The notes under the pieces were generated by a model. The model saw only the letters and a program-made list of their open reading frames with translations. It searched no databases and was not told the origin of the DNA. This document shows positions 29,454-38,785 of a stretch of 64,000 nt of DNA, piece after piece (the stretch's first letter is position 1; every line of letters starts with the position of its first letter). The position numbers were made by a program, and so were the translations under genes. Where the stretch lies: NCBI RefSeq assembly GCF_011764425.1, contig NZ_BLPF01000001.1:4889001-4953000 (forward strand), given 5' to 3'. The stretch comes from Phytohabitans houttuyneae (GTDB lineage: Bacteria > Actinomycetota > Actinomycetes > Mycobacteriales > Micromonosporaceae).

Positions 29454-32216
29454 TCAGGAGCGGTAACCGGCCGAGCGGTACTCGTCTTCGCGGTCGACCG
29501 AGTCGCGGCTGAAGTCCCAGCCGCCGGCCGACTCACGACCCGGGCGACCGCCGACGGCGTAGCCGCCGATCTCCTGCCCACGGCGCCAGCCGCGGAAGTA
29601 GCCGGTGGTGTGCGCGGCGATGCTCTGCGCGTCGCGGACGATGCGCAGCGGGCGCTCCTCGCGGGGAGGCAGGGCGGAGCCGGGCACCAGGTTGGCCTGG
29701 GGCACGCGGCGGGGCAGGCCGGAGGTCGTCTCGGCGCCTACAGAGGGCGTCGCGGCCTGTGACGCGGCCCGCCAGCCGGTGTCGGCGGACGAGGTCCAGT
29801 CGAGCTTGTTTTCGTCTTCCGGGTGACCGACGAACCAGGCCGAGCGGGTCTCCGCGAAGATCAGCAGGTCGCCGTCGCCCTCCTCGGCCACCGGGACGGC
29901 GCTGCGCTCGACCGCGCGGCGCGAGCGGGCCGTGCGGGCGCCACGGTCGCTCGCCTCGGCGTCGACAAGGCGGAGCGACGGGGTGTCCAGCGCGGTCATG
30001 CCGCTGAGCGGACGGTCGTCGAGCGCGCGGTCGGACAGCGGCGGCGGCTCCACCAGGCGCAGCATCGGCGGCTCCTGGGGAAGGTCGTCCGCCTGCCACG
30101 GCGGCGTCACCCGACCGTCCTTAGCGGCCGGCTGAGCGGGCCGATCGAGCTCGCTGTATCCCGAGTAGGGTCGGTCACCGTTTGCCCGCTGGTGTGTCCC
30201 TCCGCGGGCCGCAGGCTCGGTCTCCGTGCGCGGCATCTCCGCGCGCTGCCGGGCGGCCGGCTCGGAACGGGCCGGAGGCTCGGCGTCCAGACGGGACCGG
30301 GACGGCTCGGAGTCAAAGCGGGCGCGGTCGTTGTCGGACGAGTTGACCAGGGGCCAAGCGGCGCGAGAGCCGGGCTCGGGCGCGTGTCGTGGCAAAGGCA
30401 CACTCAAATCCGTAGCACCAAAACCACTCTGAGTGGGCGCGCCACCCTGAGTCGCCGCCGGAACGTCCTGCCTGGTGGTCGGGCGGGGCGGGATCGGCGT
30501 AGGGCGCTGGCGCTCGGCGCGCGCGTTGTTGATCGCGGCCGTCGTGAGCGTGGCGCGGAACGGCTCCCCGCTGTCGGCCGGCGCTATCCCACGCTGGCTC
30601 GGCACCGCCGCGGCGGGCGCGATCGGCGTGATGCCGGGCGGTGGGGGCGGCGGCGCGGAGACCGGCCGGTTGCTCACCGGCTCGGGGGTGCGCGGCGGCT
30701 CCATGCGGGGCGGCTCGGGCGCGCGCGGCGGCTCGGGCCGGGACAGCGGCAACGCGATCTGGGCGGTGTCGGTCATGCCGCCGCTGCCGTAGAGCGTCGG
30801 GGTCGCGGGCCGGGCCGGCGGAGCCGACGAGCGGATCGGCAGCGGGGTCGGGGCGCTGATCGCGGCCGGCGCGACCGGCGGGCGGCTGGCCGGGGGCGGC
30901 GCGACGGGCGGGCGCACGACCGGCTGGGCCGAGGCGGCCGGCGCGATCGGCGGCGCGGAAGCGGGCGCGACCGGGGAAACCGAGGCCGCCGCGGCAGCGG
31001 GCCGGGCCGGGGGCTCGGCGTGGCGACGGCCGGTGTCTCCACCGCGCGCGGCGGCGGGCCGGTTGACCGGCGGGGGTGCGACCGGCGGCCGCGAGACCGG
31101 CGGGGGTGCCACGGGCGGCGTCGTCACCGCGTGCGGGGTCGCTGGACCGGCGCTGGCGGCTGCGGGCTCCGGACGGGCCCGGCGCCCGACACGGGTCGGC
31201 GCGGGCTCCTCGGCCGGCGGGCGGACCGCGTGCAGGCCGGTGCTCGGGGGAGCGGACTGCGCCGAAGCGACCGCGGCCGCGCGGCGCAACGTGCTTCGCC
31301 GGCCCGTGGGGGTGGCGGCCGGAGGCGCGGTCAGGCGGGCGCTGAGCGTGGAGATGAGGGCATCGCAGCCGAGGTCGCAGGCGCGCACGGCGGCGACCGC
31401 CTGCCGCACGGTCTCGGAGATGGCCGGGACCAGCGCTTTGCTCGTGCCGCCGCGGCGGGGGGTCTCCGCGATCGCCACGCGCAGCGCGGTGATCTTGTCG
31501 GAGACCGTCTCGGCGTCGGCCACGCCCTCGGCCACGAGCTGGCCGATCACCGCGTCGGTGGCGGAGGCGGACTCGCGCCCACGGCTGCTGACGCTGCCAT
31601 TGAGGAGGCTGGGCTCCGGCAGGGCGTCGAGGACCGCGAGCGAGACGGGCTCGGCCGGGTCAGGGTAGGCGCGCAGCGCTGCCGGGTAGAGCTCGCGGAG
31701 CACCTCGCGCAGCGCGACAGCGGCGGAGAGCCGGCCATTGCAGAGGGCGGCGTGCGCGGCGAGCACCGGCTTGTACGACAAGAGGTCGCGCGGCACGGGC
31801 AAGGCGACGGCGGAGAGCGCACCGGCCTGCAGAGCGCGGGCGAGACCGACCGCGCGCCGCTCGGCGGCGGGCGACTCCATCTCCTCCACCGATTCGTCAT
31901 CGGCAAAGCGCTCTGCGTAATCGTCGACCGCGTCGTCATCGGCGATGGCGAGCGGGCGCCCGGCTGCGGTGAGGAGCGACGTGACCAGGTGGTCATCGCT
32001 GTCCGCGGCGATCGCCACGCCGGTCGGCCCGCTTGACCGCTCCACGAGCAGCGCACCCAGCTGGGCATAGCCCGCCGGATCGTCGCTTACCTCGCAGACG
32101 TCGAGCAGCCGCCCCGCGTCGTCGACCACGGCGACTGTCAGACGCGACTCGGCCGAGGCCGCTTGCGCTGTCTGATCCGCCGACGCCAGACCGCAGTACA
32201 CGCGCACGAGCGCCAC
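29454..32216 (-). CDS. IS110-transposase-like N-domain fused to a conservon-kinase-like tail
   Basis: A 920-residue protein of unknown function. Residues 1-230 follow the IS110 transposase layout: a RuvC-like strand pair (LTVAVVDDAGRLLDVCEVSD), DPAGYAQLGALL, TGVAIAADSDDHLVTSLLTA, then helices and LYPAALRAYPDPAEPVSLAV before LPEPSLL, which resembles the IS110 C-terminal domain lead-in. The expected acidic catalytic positions are not acidic (GLAS for GIDVS, AIAAD for AIEAT). Residues about 320-780 are low-complexity Pro/Ala-rich. The tail (about 784-880) has LLIFAETRSAWF, DTGWRAAS and GLPRRVPQANLVPG, matching the convergent conservon kinase tail. Start GTG 32216. It is probably cotranscribed with the acidic protein upstream. 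I infer a domesticated, non-mobile protein working with the conservon. Confidence 0.7.
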   Translation of the reverse strand: MALVRVYCGLASADQTAQAASAESRLTVAVVDDAGRLLDVCEVSDDPAGYAQLGALLVERSSGPTGVAIAADSDDHLVTSLLTAAGRPLAIADDDAVDDYAERFADDESVEEMESPAAERRAVGLARALQAGALSAVALPVPRDLLSYKPVLAAHAALCNGRLSAAVALREVLRELYPAALRAYPDPAEPVSLAVLDALPEPSLLNGSVSSRGRESASATDAVIGQLVAEGVADAETVSDKITALRVAIAETPRRGGTSKALVPAISETVRQAVAAVRACDLGCDALISTLSARLTAPPAATPTGRRSTLRRAAAVASAQSAPPSTGLHAVRPPAEEPAPTRVGRRARPEPAAASAGPATPHAVTTPPVAPPPVSRPPVAPPPVNRPAAARGGDTGRRHAEPPARPAAAAASVSPVAPASAPPIAPAASAQPVVRPPVAPPPASRPPVAPAAISAPTPLPIRSSAPPARPATPTLYGSGGMTDTAQIALPLSRPEPPRAPEPPRMEPPRTPEPVSNRPVSAPPPPPPGITPIAPAAAVPSQRGIAPADSGEPFRATLTTAAINNARAERQRPTPIPPRPTTRQDVPAATQGGAPTQSGFGATDLSVPLPRHAPEPGSRAAWPLVNSSDNDRARFDSEPSRSRLDAEPPARSEPAARQRAEMPRTETEPAARGGTHQRANGDRPYSGYSELDRPAQPAAKDGRVTPPWQADDLPQEPPMLRLVEPPPLSDRALDDRPLSGMTALDTPSLRLVDAEASDRGARTARSRRAVERSAVPVAEEGDGDLLIFAETRSAWFVGHPEDENKLDWTSSADTGWRAASQAATPSVGAETTSGLPRRVPQANLVPGSALPPREERPLRIVRDAQSIAAHTTGYFRGWRRGQEIGGYAVGGRPGRESAGGWDFSRDSVDREDEYRSAGYRS

Positions 32217-32277
32217 GGCGTCGTCCTCCTCCCCGGACTTGAGCGTGTGCCAAGGACTGATGCTCCCTGGTGAGGGG

Positions 32278-33267
32278 TCAGTCGCGCCAGTCCACAGCGG
32301 CAGAGATCTTGCCGATAATCGTGCGCCAGCCGAGACTTGCCTGTTGTGCCCCGATTTTCTTCAACCGGCGGCGACCCCTGAACGCACCGAGACCGCCACC
32401 TGCGGCGGAACGAAGTGCCTCGTCAAGGTCATCAAGCGGTGACCCGGTGGACAGGGCGGTAAGGACCGGTGTGAGGCGCAGAGCGTACGACAGGTCGCGC
32501 GCCGCCTCACCCGCCTCGATCAGCAGGTTGAAGTCCCAGGTGTCGTGCCCACCGCGCAGGTTTTCCACGACGAGATCCAGCTCGTACGAATCTTCGTCCG
32601 AAGGCGCCACGTCGGCCGGCTGGATCCGCTCGACCAGCTCGGCCCACCCGTCCACCTGGGCGAGGTCGTTCGGCGCGCCGGAGCGCACGAAGGTCACCAG
32701 CGACTCGGGGCTCTTGAACAGCAGCAGGCGCCCCCGGTGGCTGAGGAAGACCGGAACCTCCTCGGCCCGCTCCTCCTCCTCTTCCTCTTCTTCCTCGTCC
32801 TCGAAGTCTTCGGCCGACGGCTCGTCCGAGTCTTCGTCGCGCGCGTGCTTGCCGCGGCGCTGGAACTCCTCGGTGCGGTCGTCGTCCTCCTCTTCGTCCT
32901 CGTCGCCGGGGAAGTCGTCGTCGAGGATGACCACGGTCTCGTCGTCGTCATCCGTCACCGCGTGCTTGGCCTTCGCGGCGAACGGGTCGTCGTCGTCCCG
33001 GTCGCCGATCTCGGTCGGCGTGAGCGAGGTGGAGAGCCGGTACGCCCGGAGCGTGTAGCCCACGCCCGAAGGCAGGGCGATCTCGACTGGATCGATCTTC
33101 GTGTCGGCCCACAGCGACGACGAGCCGCCCGACGCGGCGGCCGGCGAAGTCTCCTCGTCCTCGTCGTCGTCTTCCTCTTCGAGCTCGGCCTCGTCGAGAT
33201 CTTCGTCGATCTCAAGCTCGGGCTCGGGCTTGTCGGCGTCCGGCCGGTTGGGCGACTGGCGGGCCAC
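32278..33267 (-). CDS. Highly acidic conserved hypothetical protein
   Basis: A 329-residue protein starting GTG 33267. The N-terminal third and residues about 115-175 are dominated by Asp/Glu (for example ELEEEDDDEDEE and EDFEDEEEEEEEEER). Between and after them lie ordered segments (IDPVEIALPSGVGYTLRAYR, VPVFLSHRGRLLLFKSPESL, DLVVENLRGGHDTWDFNLLI) and a basic C-terminus (FRGRRRLKKIGAQ). Long acidic runs suggest binding to a basic surface or DNA mimicry, which is inference only. It lies 61 bases upstream of the IS110-like gene on the same strand. I recognise no named family. Confidence 0.7.
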   Translation of the reverse strand: MARQSPNRPDADKPEPELEIDEDLDEAELEEEDDDEDEETSPAAASGGSSSLWADTKIDPVEIALPSGVGYTLRAYRLSTSLTPTEIGDRDDDDPFAAKAKHAVTDDDDETVVILDDDFPGDEDEEEDDDRTEEFQRRGKHARDEDSDEPSAEDFEDEEEEEEEEERAEEVPVFLSHRGRLLLFKSPESLVTFVRSGAPNDLAQVDGWAELVERIQPADVAPSDEDSYELDLVVENLRGGHDTWDFNLLIEAGEAARDLSYALRLTPVLTALSTGSPLDDLDEALRSAAGGGLGAFRGRRRLKKIGAQQASLGWRTIIGKISAAVDWRD

Positions 33268-33396
33268 GCTGACCTCCGTGTGGGCTCAGGTCCGGCACCG
33301 GCCCGATGGCTGTCGGGTCGGCGACTCTGCGCACACAGTAGTAGCCCATCCTGCGCGATGAACGCCCGCACCCCGTTGGAGAAGCACTCGCATATC

Positions 33397-33411
33397 GGTA
33401 GCCTTACTACC
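33397..33411 (+). promoter_or_regulatory. Dyad ahead of padR, possible operator
   Basis: ggtag-cctta-ctacc is a perfect 5-bp inverted repeat ending one base before the padR ATG at 33413. PadR regulators usually bind such dyads over their own promoters; autoregulation is inferred. Confidence 0.5.
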
Positions 33412-33412
33412 T

Positions 33413-33754
33413 ATGAAGTCGCAAGCCCTGCACGGACACCTCGATGCGCTGCTGCTTTCCGTGCTGGAGGGCGGTGCGCTGCACGGTTACGCGATCATCG
33501 AAGCGCTCAAGTCGCGCAGCGGCGGCACGCTCAACCTACCCACCGGCACCATCTATCCCGCGCTGCGCCGGCTCGAGCGCGCCGGGCACGTGGAGAGCGA
33601 GTGGAGCACCGTAAATGGGCGGGAGCGCCGGACCTACCGGCTGACCGGCTCCGGCCACCGCGCGCTCGCCGGGGAGCGGGCCAGCTGGCAGGAGCTCAGC
33701 ACGACGGTGAGCCGCTTTCTCGGCGCGGAGGGCCCGCCACCGGCTACGACGTGA
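33413..33754 (+). CDS. PadR-family transcriptional regulator
   Basis: A 113-residue winged-helix regulator of the short PadR class. The typical sequence is LHGYAIIEALKSRSGGTLNL, PTGTIYPALRRLERAGHVES and RRTYRLTGSGHRAL. It probably represses its own promoter through the dyad ending one base upstream. It converges on, and overlaps by 11 bases, the permease-prefix protein that often accompanies PadR genes. Confidence 0.9.
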   Translation: MKSQALHGHLDALLLSVLEGGALHGYAIIEALKSRSGGTLNLPTGTIYPALRRLERAGHVESEWSTVNGRERRTYRLTGSGHRALAGERASWQELSTTVSRFLGAEGPPPATT

Positions 33755-34433
33755 GCGTGAGCCGCTTGGGTGCCGCGGTCACGCAGGTGACCGCCGAGTG
33801 CACCAGCCAGGCGTACGCCGCGGCCACCACCAGCCCGCCCGCCACCATCGGCGGCCAGGTGAGCGCCGCGTCCCACAGCGAGAGCGACCAGAGGTAGATG
33901 ACGGTGCCGGCGAGCCAGGTCAGGCCGACGATCGAGAGCGTGACAAGCCCGATCGCCCGGACGGTCACGCGACCGGTGTGGCGTCCGCGCCGGGCGGCCC
34001 AGGTCAGCCAGAGGTACACGGCCATCGCCAGACCTGCCCACACGTAGCCGAGGTAGTCCTGCGCCCGGGAGATCAGCAGGTAAACCTCGGGCGGGTGGGG
34101 ACCGGTCGTCGAGGTGGACCACGGCGAGCCCCGCCACATGAAGTCGGCCAGCGTCGTGAAGAGCACCGGGACCAGCACCATCTTGAGCGCCAGCCGCCGG
34201 GCCGCGCCGAGCCCCAGCTCGGACTGGTAGGCCGGGGCCAACGACCGGACCTCGCCGAACTCGGCCACCGCGAGCCGCTCAGCCTCCGTGCGGGTCAGCC
34301 CGTCCTCCTGGTACGCCTCCGCCGCGTCGGCCAGCCCGTGCCGCGCCTCGCGCAGCATGTCGCCCTTGAGCCGGCCGGGGCCGGTGAGGACACGGTCCAG
34401 CGTCCGGACGTACTCGTCGATCGGGGCGTGCAT
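33744..34433 (-). CDS. Permease prefix domain / HAAS-type membrane protein
   Basis: A 229-residue protein with an N-terminal helical permease-prefix (HAAS-like) domain of about 70 residues (IDEYVRTLDRVLTGPGRLKG, AERLAVAEFGEV, LAPAYQSEL) and four membrane segments. This domain is typically encoded next to PadR regulators and may bind or regulate membrane partners. Start ATG 34433. It is convergent with padR rather than downstream of it, which is unusual for the pair. Confidence 0.75.
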   Translation of the reverse strand: MHAPIDEYVRTLDRVLTGPGRLKGDMLREARHGLADAAEAYQEDGLTRTEAERLAVAEFGEVRSLAPAYQSELGLGAARRLALKMVLVPVLFTTLADFMWRGSPWSTSTTGPHPPEVYLLISRAQDYLGYVWAGLAMAVYLWLTWAARRGRHTGRVTVRAIGLVTLSIVGLTWLAGTVIYLWSLSLWDAALTWPPMVAGGLVVAAAYAWLVHSAVTCVTAAPKRLTLTS

Positions 34434-34483
34434 GGCCCCGAGCGTGCCACGCGCCCGCCCCGCGTGACATCCGGGTGCCGCCC

Positions 34484-36118
34484 CTAAGGGCGTCGTGCGG
34501 TGACGTACCCGCGCTCGGCGGCCTCCTGGGCGAGCCACTGGTCGCGGTACCAGCCGGGAGCTTCGACGAGCTCGGAGTGCGTGCCGCGCGCCACCACCCG
34601 CCCGGCGTCCAGCACCATCACCTCGTCCAGGCCCTCCAGCCCGCGCAGCCGGTGCGTGACGAGCACCACGGCGCCACGGGCGGCGCCGAGCACCCCGGAC
34701 AGGACCTCGTCGGCCGCCGCGGGGTCGAGGCCCTCGGTGGGCTCGTCGAGCAGGAGCACTGCCGGGTCGAGCAGCACCGCGCGGGCCAGTGCCAGGCGCT
34801 GCCGCTGCCCGCCGGAGAGCTGGCCGCCGTCCTCGCCCACCATCGTGTCCCAGCCGTCCGGCTGCTCCCGTACCCAATCCAGGAGCCCGGCGGCCGCGCA
34901 GGCCGCGGCCAACTCCTCGTCGGTGGCGTCCGGGCGGCCGAGGAGGAGGTTTTCCCGCACCGTGGCGTGAAACACGTGTGCCTCGGCGAGCAGGCCGCCC
35001 ACCTCCCGCGGCGACCCGCCCCACTCGGCCAGCGTCGCGAGCAGCGTGCTCTTGCCCGCGCCGCTCGGACCCACGACGCCGAGGCGGCGGCCGGGCGGCA
35101 GGTCGACCCGGACGCCGTCGAGCGCGGCCGGGCCGTCGGGCCGGTACCGCACCGTGATGTTCGAGATGTCCACGGCGGGCGGCGCCTCGGCGGCGGGCAC
35201 GGGCGGCGAAAGGAGCGCGGAGACCCGCGCGAGCGGCGCGCGCAGCTCGGTCAGCTGCCGGGCGGCGGCGACGAGCGCGAGGCAGGTCTCCACGGCGGCG
35301 AGCGTGCCGACCGCCAGGACGCCGACCAGCACCCCGTCCACATCCGCGCGCAGCGCGATCGCCGCCACCGCGCCCGCGGTCGCACCGGAGACCAGCACGC
35401 CGGCCGCGTCCACCGCCCATCCCGCGGTGGCGAGGCGGCGCTCCAGCCCGGCAAGCTCGCCGGCCCGGCGCCGGGCGGCGTCGAGGGCGGCAGAGGTCGC
35501 GCCGTACGCCGCGAGGTCGGCCGCGCCGTGCGTCAGGTCGACCGCGTCGTTGGCGAGCGCACCGCGCAGCGGGGCGACCCGCTCGGCGGTACGGCGGGTC
35601 AGCGCGGTGGCCAACCCGGGCAGCGCGATGCCGGCGACCAGCAGCCCCACCGCGAGGGCGGTCGCCGCCGCCGGCGAGATCAGCGCGGCACCACCCACCG
35701 CGAGCACGCCGACCGTCGCCGCGGCTGCGCCGGGGACGAGCACCCGCAGCAGCAGGTCCTGCACGGCGTCCACGTCGGACACCATCCGGCTGAGCGCGTC
35801 GCCGGAGCGGGCGGCCTCCCGCCGGGTGGCGAGGGTGGCGAAGACCCGCGCGCGTACGTCCGTGAGGATCCGCAGCACCGCGTCGTGGCCGGTGAGCCGC
35901 TCGGTGTACCGGAGCACGCCCCGCCCGATCGCCAGCGCGCGCACCGACACGATCGCGACCGTGAGCGCGTTGATCGGCGGCTGCCCCGCGGCGGTCATCA
36001 GCAGCCAGGTCGCGGTCGCCATCAGCGCCACGCCAGCGACCTCGGTACCGGCCGCGAGCAACCCCGCGCCGGCCAACCGGCCGAGGTAGGGGCGGGCGAG
36101 TCGCAGCACGGCCCTCAT
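34484..36118 (-). CDS. cydC: Thiol reductant ABC exporter subunit CydC
   Basis: Half of the heterodimeric CydDC ABC exporter needed for assembly of cytochrome bd, which exports glutathione or cysteine in E. coli. The 544-residue protein has six membrane segments and one ATPase domain: Walker [10 protein letters not shown], signature [15 protein letters not shown], Walker [14 protein letters not shown]-loop VTHRL. ATG 36118 overlaps the cydD stop as ATGA. CydC and CydD share the ABC fold, so the C/D labels rest on order and family resemblance. Last gene of cydABDC. Confidence 0.9.
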   Translation of the reverse strand: MRAVLRLARPYLGRLAGAGLLAAGTEVAGVALMATATWLLMTAAGQPPINALTVAIVSVRALAIGRGVLRYTERLTGHDAVLRILTDVRARVFATLATRREAARSGDALSRMVSDVDAVQDLLLRVLVPGAAAATVGVLAVGGAALISPAAATALAVGLLVAGIALPGLATALTRRTAERVAPLRGALANDAVDLTHGAADLAAYGATSAALDAARRRAGELAGLERRLATAGWAVDAAGVLVSGATAGAVAAIALRADVDGVLVGVLAVGTLAAVETCLALVAAARQLTELRAPLARVSALLSPPVPAAEAPPAVDISNITVRYRPDGPAALDGVRVDLPPGRRLGVVGPSGAGKSTLLATLAEWGGSPREVGGLLAEAHVFHATVRENLLLGRPDATDEELAAACAAAGLLDWVREQPDGWDTMVGEDGGQLSGGQRQRLALARAVLLDPAVLLLDEPTEGLDPAAADEVLSGVLGAARGAVVLVTHRLRGLEGLDEVMVLDAGRVVARGTHSELVEAPGWYRDQWLAQEAAERGYVTARRP

Positions 36119-37767
36119 GCCGCCGCCTCGGCGAGCGAGACCACGCGCCCGTCGGCCACCCGGATCACCCGGTCGGCTTCGGCGAGCAGTGCGGGGCGAT
36201 GGGCCACCATCAGCGCGGTACGGCCCACGACAAGCCGCCGCGTCGCGTCGAGCACCGCCGCCTCGGAGCCGCCGTCGAGCCGTGCGGTGGGCTCGTCGAG
36301 CAGCAGGATCGGCGCGTCCCGTACGAACGCGCGGGCCAGCGCCACCCGCTGCCGCTGCCCGCTGGACAGGCCGTGCCCCCGCTCGCCGAGCACCGTGTCC
36401 AGCCCGTCGGGCAGGGCGTCGACCACCTCGTCCAGCGCGGCCGCCTTGACCGCCATCCGCACCGCCTCGTCCGGGGCGCCGGGCGCGCCGAGCCGGATGT
36501 TGTCGGCGAGCGACGCGGCGAACAGGTGGGCCCGCTGCGGCACCCAGGCAAGCCGCTGCCGCCATGCGTCAAGGTCGAGCGTGGCCAGGTCGACGCCGTC
36601 GACGAGCACCCGCCCCTCGGTTGGCCGCACGAAGCCGAGCAGCAGCCCGAGCAGCGTGCTCTTGCCCGCACCGCTCGGCCCGATGATCGCCACCCGCTCG
36701 CCGGCCCGGACGGTCAGCGAGACGTCCCGGAGAGCGACCGTGCGTTCGTACTCGACCGTGACCGACTCGAGCCGGATCTCCCGCACCGCGCCCGGCGCCA
36801 CGCCGGCGCGCTCGGAGACCTCCACAGTGGAGAGCGACAGCGCGGCGTCCAGCGCGGTCAGCCCTTCCATGCTCGCGTGGAATCGGGCGCCGGCCGCGCG
36901 CAGCGGCAGGTACGCCTCGGGGGCGAGCAGCAGCACCAGCAACGCCGTCTCCAGCCCCACGCCACCCTGCAGCAGCCGGAGGCCGATCGGCACCGCGACC
37001 AGCGCCACCGAGAGCGTCGCGACAAGCTCGAGCACCATCCCGGAGAGGAAGGCGATCCGCAGGGTACGCATCGTGGCCGCGCGGTGCTCGTCGGCCATCC
37101 GGTGGACCACCTCGACCTGCGCCCGCTCCCGCCCGAACGCGCGCAGGGTGGGCAGCCCGGACACCATGTCGAGGAAGTGGCCGCCGAGCAGCGAGAGCCG
37201 CCGCCACTGCCGCTTGGTCGCCGCCTCGGTCTGCCACCCGAGCAGCGCCCCGAAGATCGGGATCAGCGGCAGCGTCACCGCCACGATCAGCGCCGAGCTC
37301 CAGTCGGCGAAGACCATCCGCCCCAGCACCGCCACCGGCACGGTCACGCCGAGCACGAGCTGCGGCAGATAGCCGGTGAAGTACGCGTCCAGCGCGTCAA
37401 GCCCGCGCCCGGCCAGCGTGGCGATCTCGCCGGCCCGCTGCCCGGCCACCCAGCCCGGACCGCGCCGCCCGACCGCGGCCAGCAGCTCGCCCCGCAGCGC
37501 CGCCTTCACCGTGGCCGCCGCGCGGGCCGCCACGACGCCCTGCCCCCACACCACGCCCGCCCGGGCGGCCACCGCGGCCACAAACCCGGCCAGCGCCGCC
37601 CGGTCCAACCGCCCGCCGGCCGCGCCGGCCAGCAGCGCCGCCAGCGTGGTGGCCTGCGCGATCACGATCAGCGCGGCGGCCACGCCCAGGAGTCCGAGCG
37701 CGGCGAACTGACGCCGGGTCGCGGGGACCCGGCGTAGCAGGCGTGGATCGAAAGGCCGGCGACTCAC
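36115..37767 (-). CDS. cydD: Thiol reductant ABC exporter subunit CydD
   Basis: A 550-residue ABC half-transporter with membrane segments over residues 20-320 and an ATPase domain with [24 protein letters not shown] (LSSGQ signature), ILLLDEPTARLD and VAHRPAL. The segment IPIFGALLGWQTEAATKRQW then GLPTLRAFGRER is the typical CydD coupling region. GTG 37767 overlaps the cydB stop as GTGA. Works with CydC to maintain periplasmic redox for cytochrome bd assembly. Confidence 0.92.
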   Translation of the reverse strand: MSRRPFDPRLLRRVPATRRQFAALGLLGVAAALIVIAQATTLAALLAGAAGGRLDRAALAGFVAAVAARAGVVWGQGVVAARAAATVKAALRGELLAAVGRRGPGWVAGQRAGEIATLAGRGLDALDAYFTGYLPQLVLGVTVPVAVLGRMVFADWSSALIVAVTLPLIPIFGALLGWQTEAATKRQWRRLSLLGGHFLDMVSGLPTLRAFGRERAQVEVVHRMADEHRAATMRTLRIAFLSGMVLELVATLSVALVAVPIGLRLLQGGVGLETALLVLLLAPEAYLPLRAAGARFHASMEGLTALDAALSLSTVEVSERAGVAPGAVREIRLESVTVEYERTVALRDVSLTVRAGERVAIIGPSGAGKSTLLGLLLGFVRPTEGRVLVDGVDLATLDLDAWRQRLAWVPQRAHLFAASLADNIRLGAPGAPDEAVRMAVKAAALDEVVDALPDGLDTVLGERGHGLSSGQRQRVALARAFVRDAPILLLDEPTARLDGGSEAAVLDATRRLVVGRTALMVAHRPALLAEADRVIRVADGRVVSLAEAAA

Positions 37768-38771
37768 CAGTACACCGGCGCCCGACCGTCGATCCGTCCG
37801 CGGAAGATCCACCAGGACATCACCTGGAAGCTTAGTAAGACCGGAATCAGCGGTACCGCGAGCCAGCTCAGCAGCCGCAGCGTGGGACCGCTCGCGGCCG
37901 CGTCCGCCACGGTGAGGCTGGCCGCCGGGTCGGCGGTCGAGACGAGCGCGTAGGGCCACAACCCCACCCCGACGAGCGCGACCGGCACGACCAGGGCCAC
38001 CGACGTGGCGGCGAAACCCACGCCGGGCCGCCCCCGTGCGAGCGCGCCGCCGGCGACCACCAGGGCGGCCACGAGCAGGCACAACAGGGGTACCGCCGCG
38101 GCTGGGCGCTGCACCGCGTCGCGTACCCGTGCGGAAAGAAGACCGGCGACGGTGGTGGCGGCGACCGCGGCGAGCGCCCACGGCACCAGCCGGCGGCCCA
38201 GCCGGGCGTGCCCGCCCTCGGGCAGGCGGAGCGCGAGGAACGCGGCGCCGTGCACCGCCGCGAGCGTGACCAGCGTCACGCCGGAAAGCGCGGTGAACGG
38301 CGTGACCACGTGCCCGACGCCCTCGACGTGCCCGTCCTCGTGCAGCGGTACGCCCTGCAGGAGCCCGCCGAGGACCGCGCCCCAGCCGAACGCGGCGAGC
38401 GCGCTGCCCCCGATGAGGGCGCGGTCCCAGGCGTCGCTGGCCCGTTGCGGCTTTCCGGCGGTGAGCGCCTGGCTGCGCAGCTGCATCGCGGCGGTGACCG
38501 TGAGCACGCCGAGCAGCGCCAGCATCACGGCCGGGTAGAGGCCGGACAGCAGCTCACCCTCCAGCATCGGGAACGCGCCGAAGAGGATGCCGACCGCCGC
38601 CACGAGCCACACCTCGTTGCCGAGGAAGAACGGGCCGACCGCGGTCAACACCGCCCGCCGGTCCGCGCCGCCGCGGGCCCGGGCGAGCAGCAGCCCCGAT
38701 CCGTAGTCGTAGCCGCCGAGCACCAGGTAGGCGGCGAAGAAGAGGCCGAGCAGGCAGTACCAGATCGTCAC
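37764..38771 (-). CDS. cydB: Cytochrome bd ubiquinol/menaquinol oxidase subunit II
   Basis: Structural subunit of the bd-type terminal oxidase. The 335-residue membrane protein starts TIWYCLLGLFFAAYLVLGGY-DYG, characteristic of CydB, and contains GPFFLGNEVWLVAAVGILFG, and SFQVMSWWIFRG near the end, with about eight to nine membrane helices. GTG 38771 is preceded by ggagg; an adjacent GTG at 38774 is an alternative. The gene begins 14 bases after cydA. Confidence 0.93.
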   Translation of the reverse strand: MTIWYCLLGLFFAAYLVLGGYDYGSGLLLARARGGADRRAVLTAVGPFFLGNEVWLVAAVGILFGAFPMLEGELLSGLYPAVMLALLGVLTVTAAMQLRSQALTAGKPQRASDAWDRALIGGSALAAFGWGAVLGGLLQGVPLHEDGHVEGVGHVVTPFTALSGVTLVTLAAVHGAAFLALRLPEGGHARLGRRLVPWALAAVAATTVAGLLSARVRDAVQRPAAAVPLLCLLVAALVVAGGALARGRPGVGFAATSVALVVPVALVGVGLWPYALVSTADPAASLTVADAAASGPTLRLLSWLAVPLIPVLLSFQVMSWWIFRGRIDGRAPVYW

Positions 38772-38785
38772 CACGGGTGCCTCCG

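Noticed and set aside
29454-32216. Active IS110-family insertion sequence
   Set aside because: Catalytic acidic residues are absent, a 690-residue non-transposase part is fused on, and no element boundaries or target duplication are visible.
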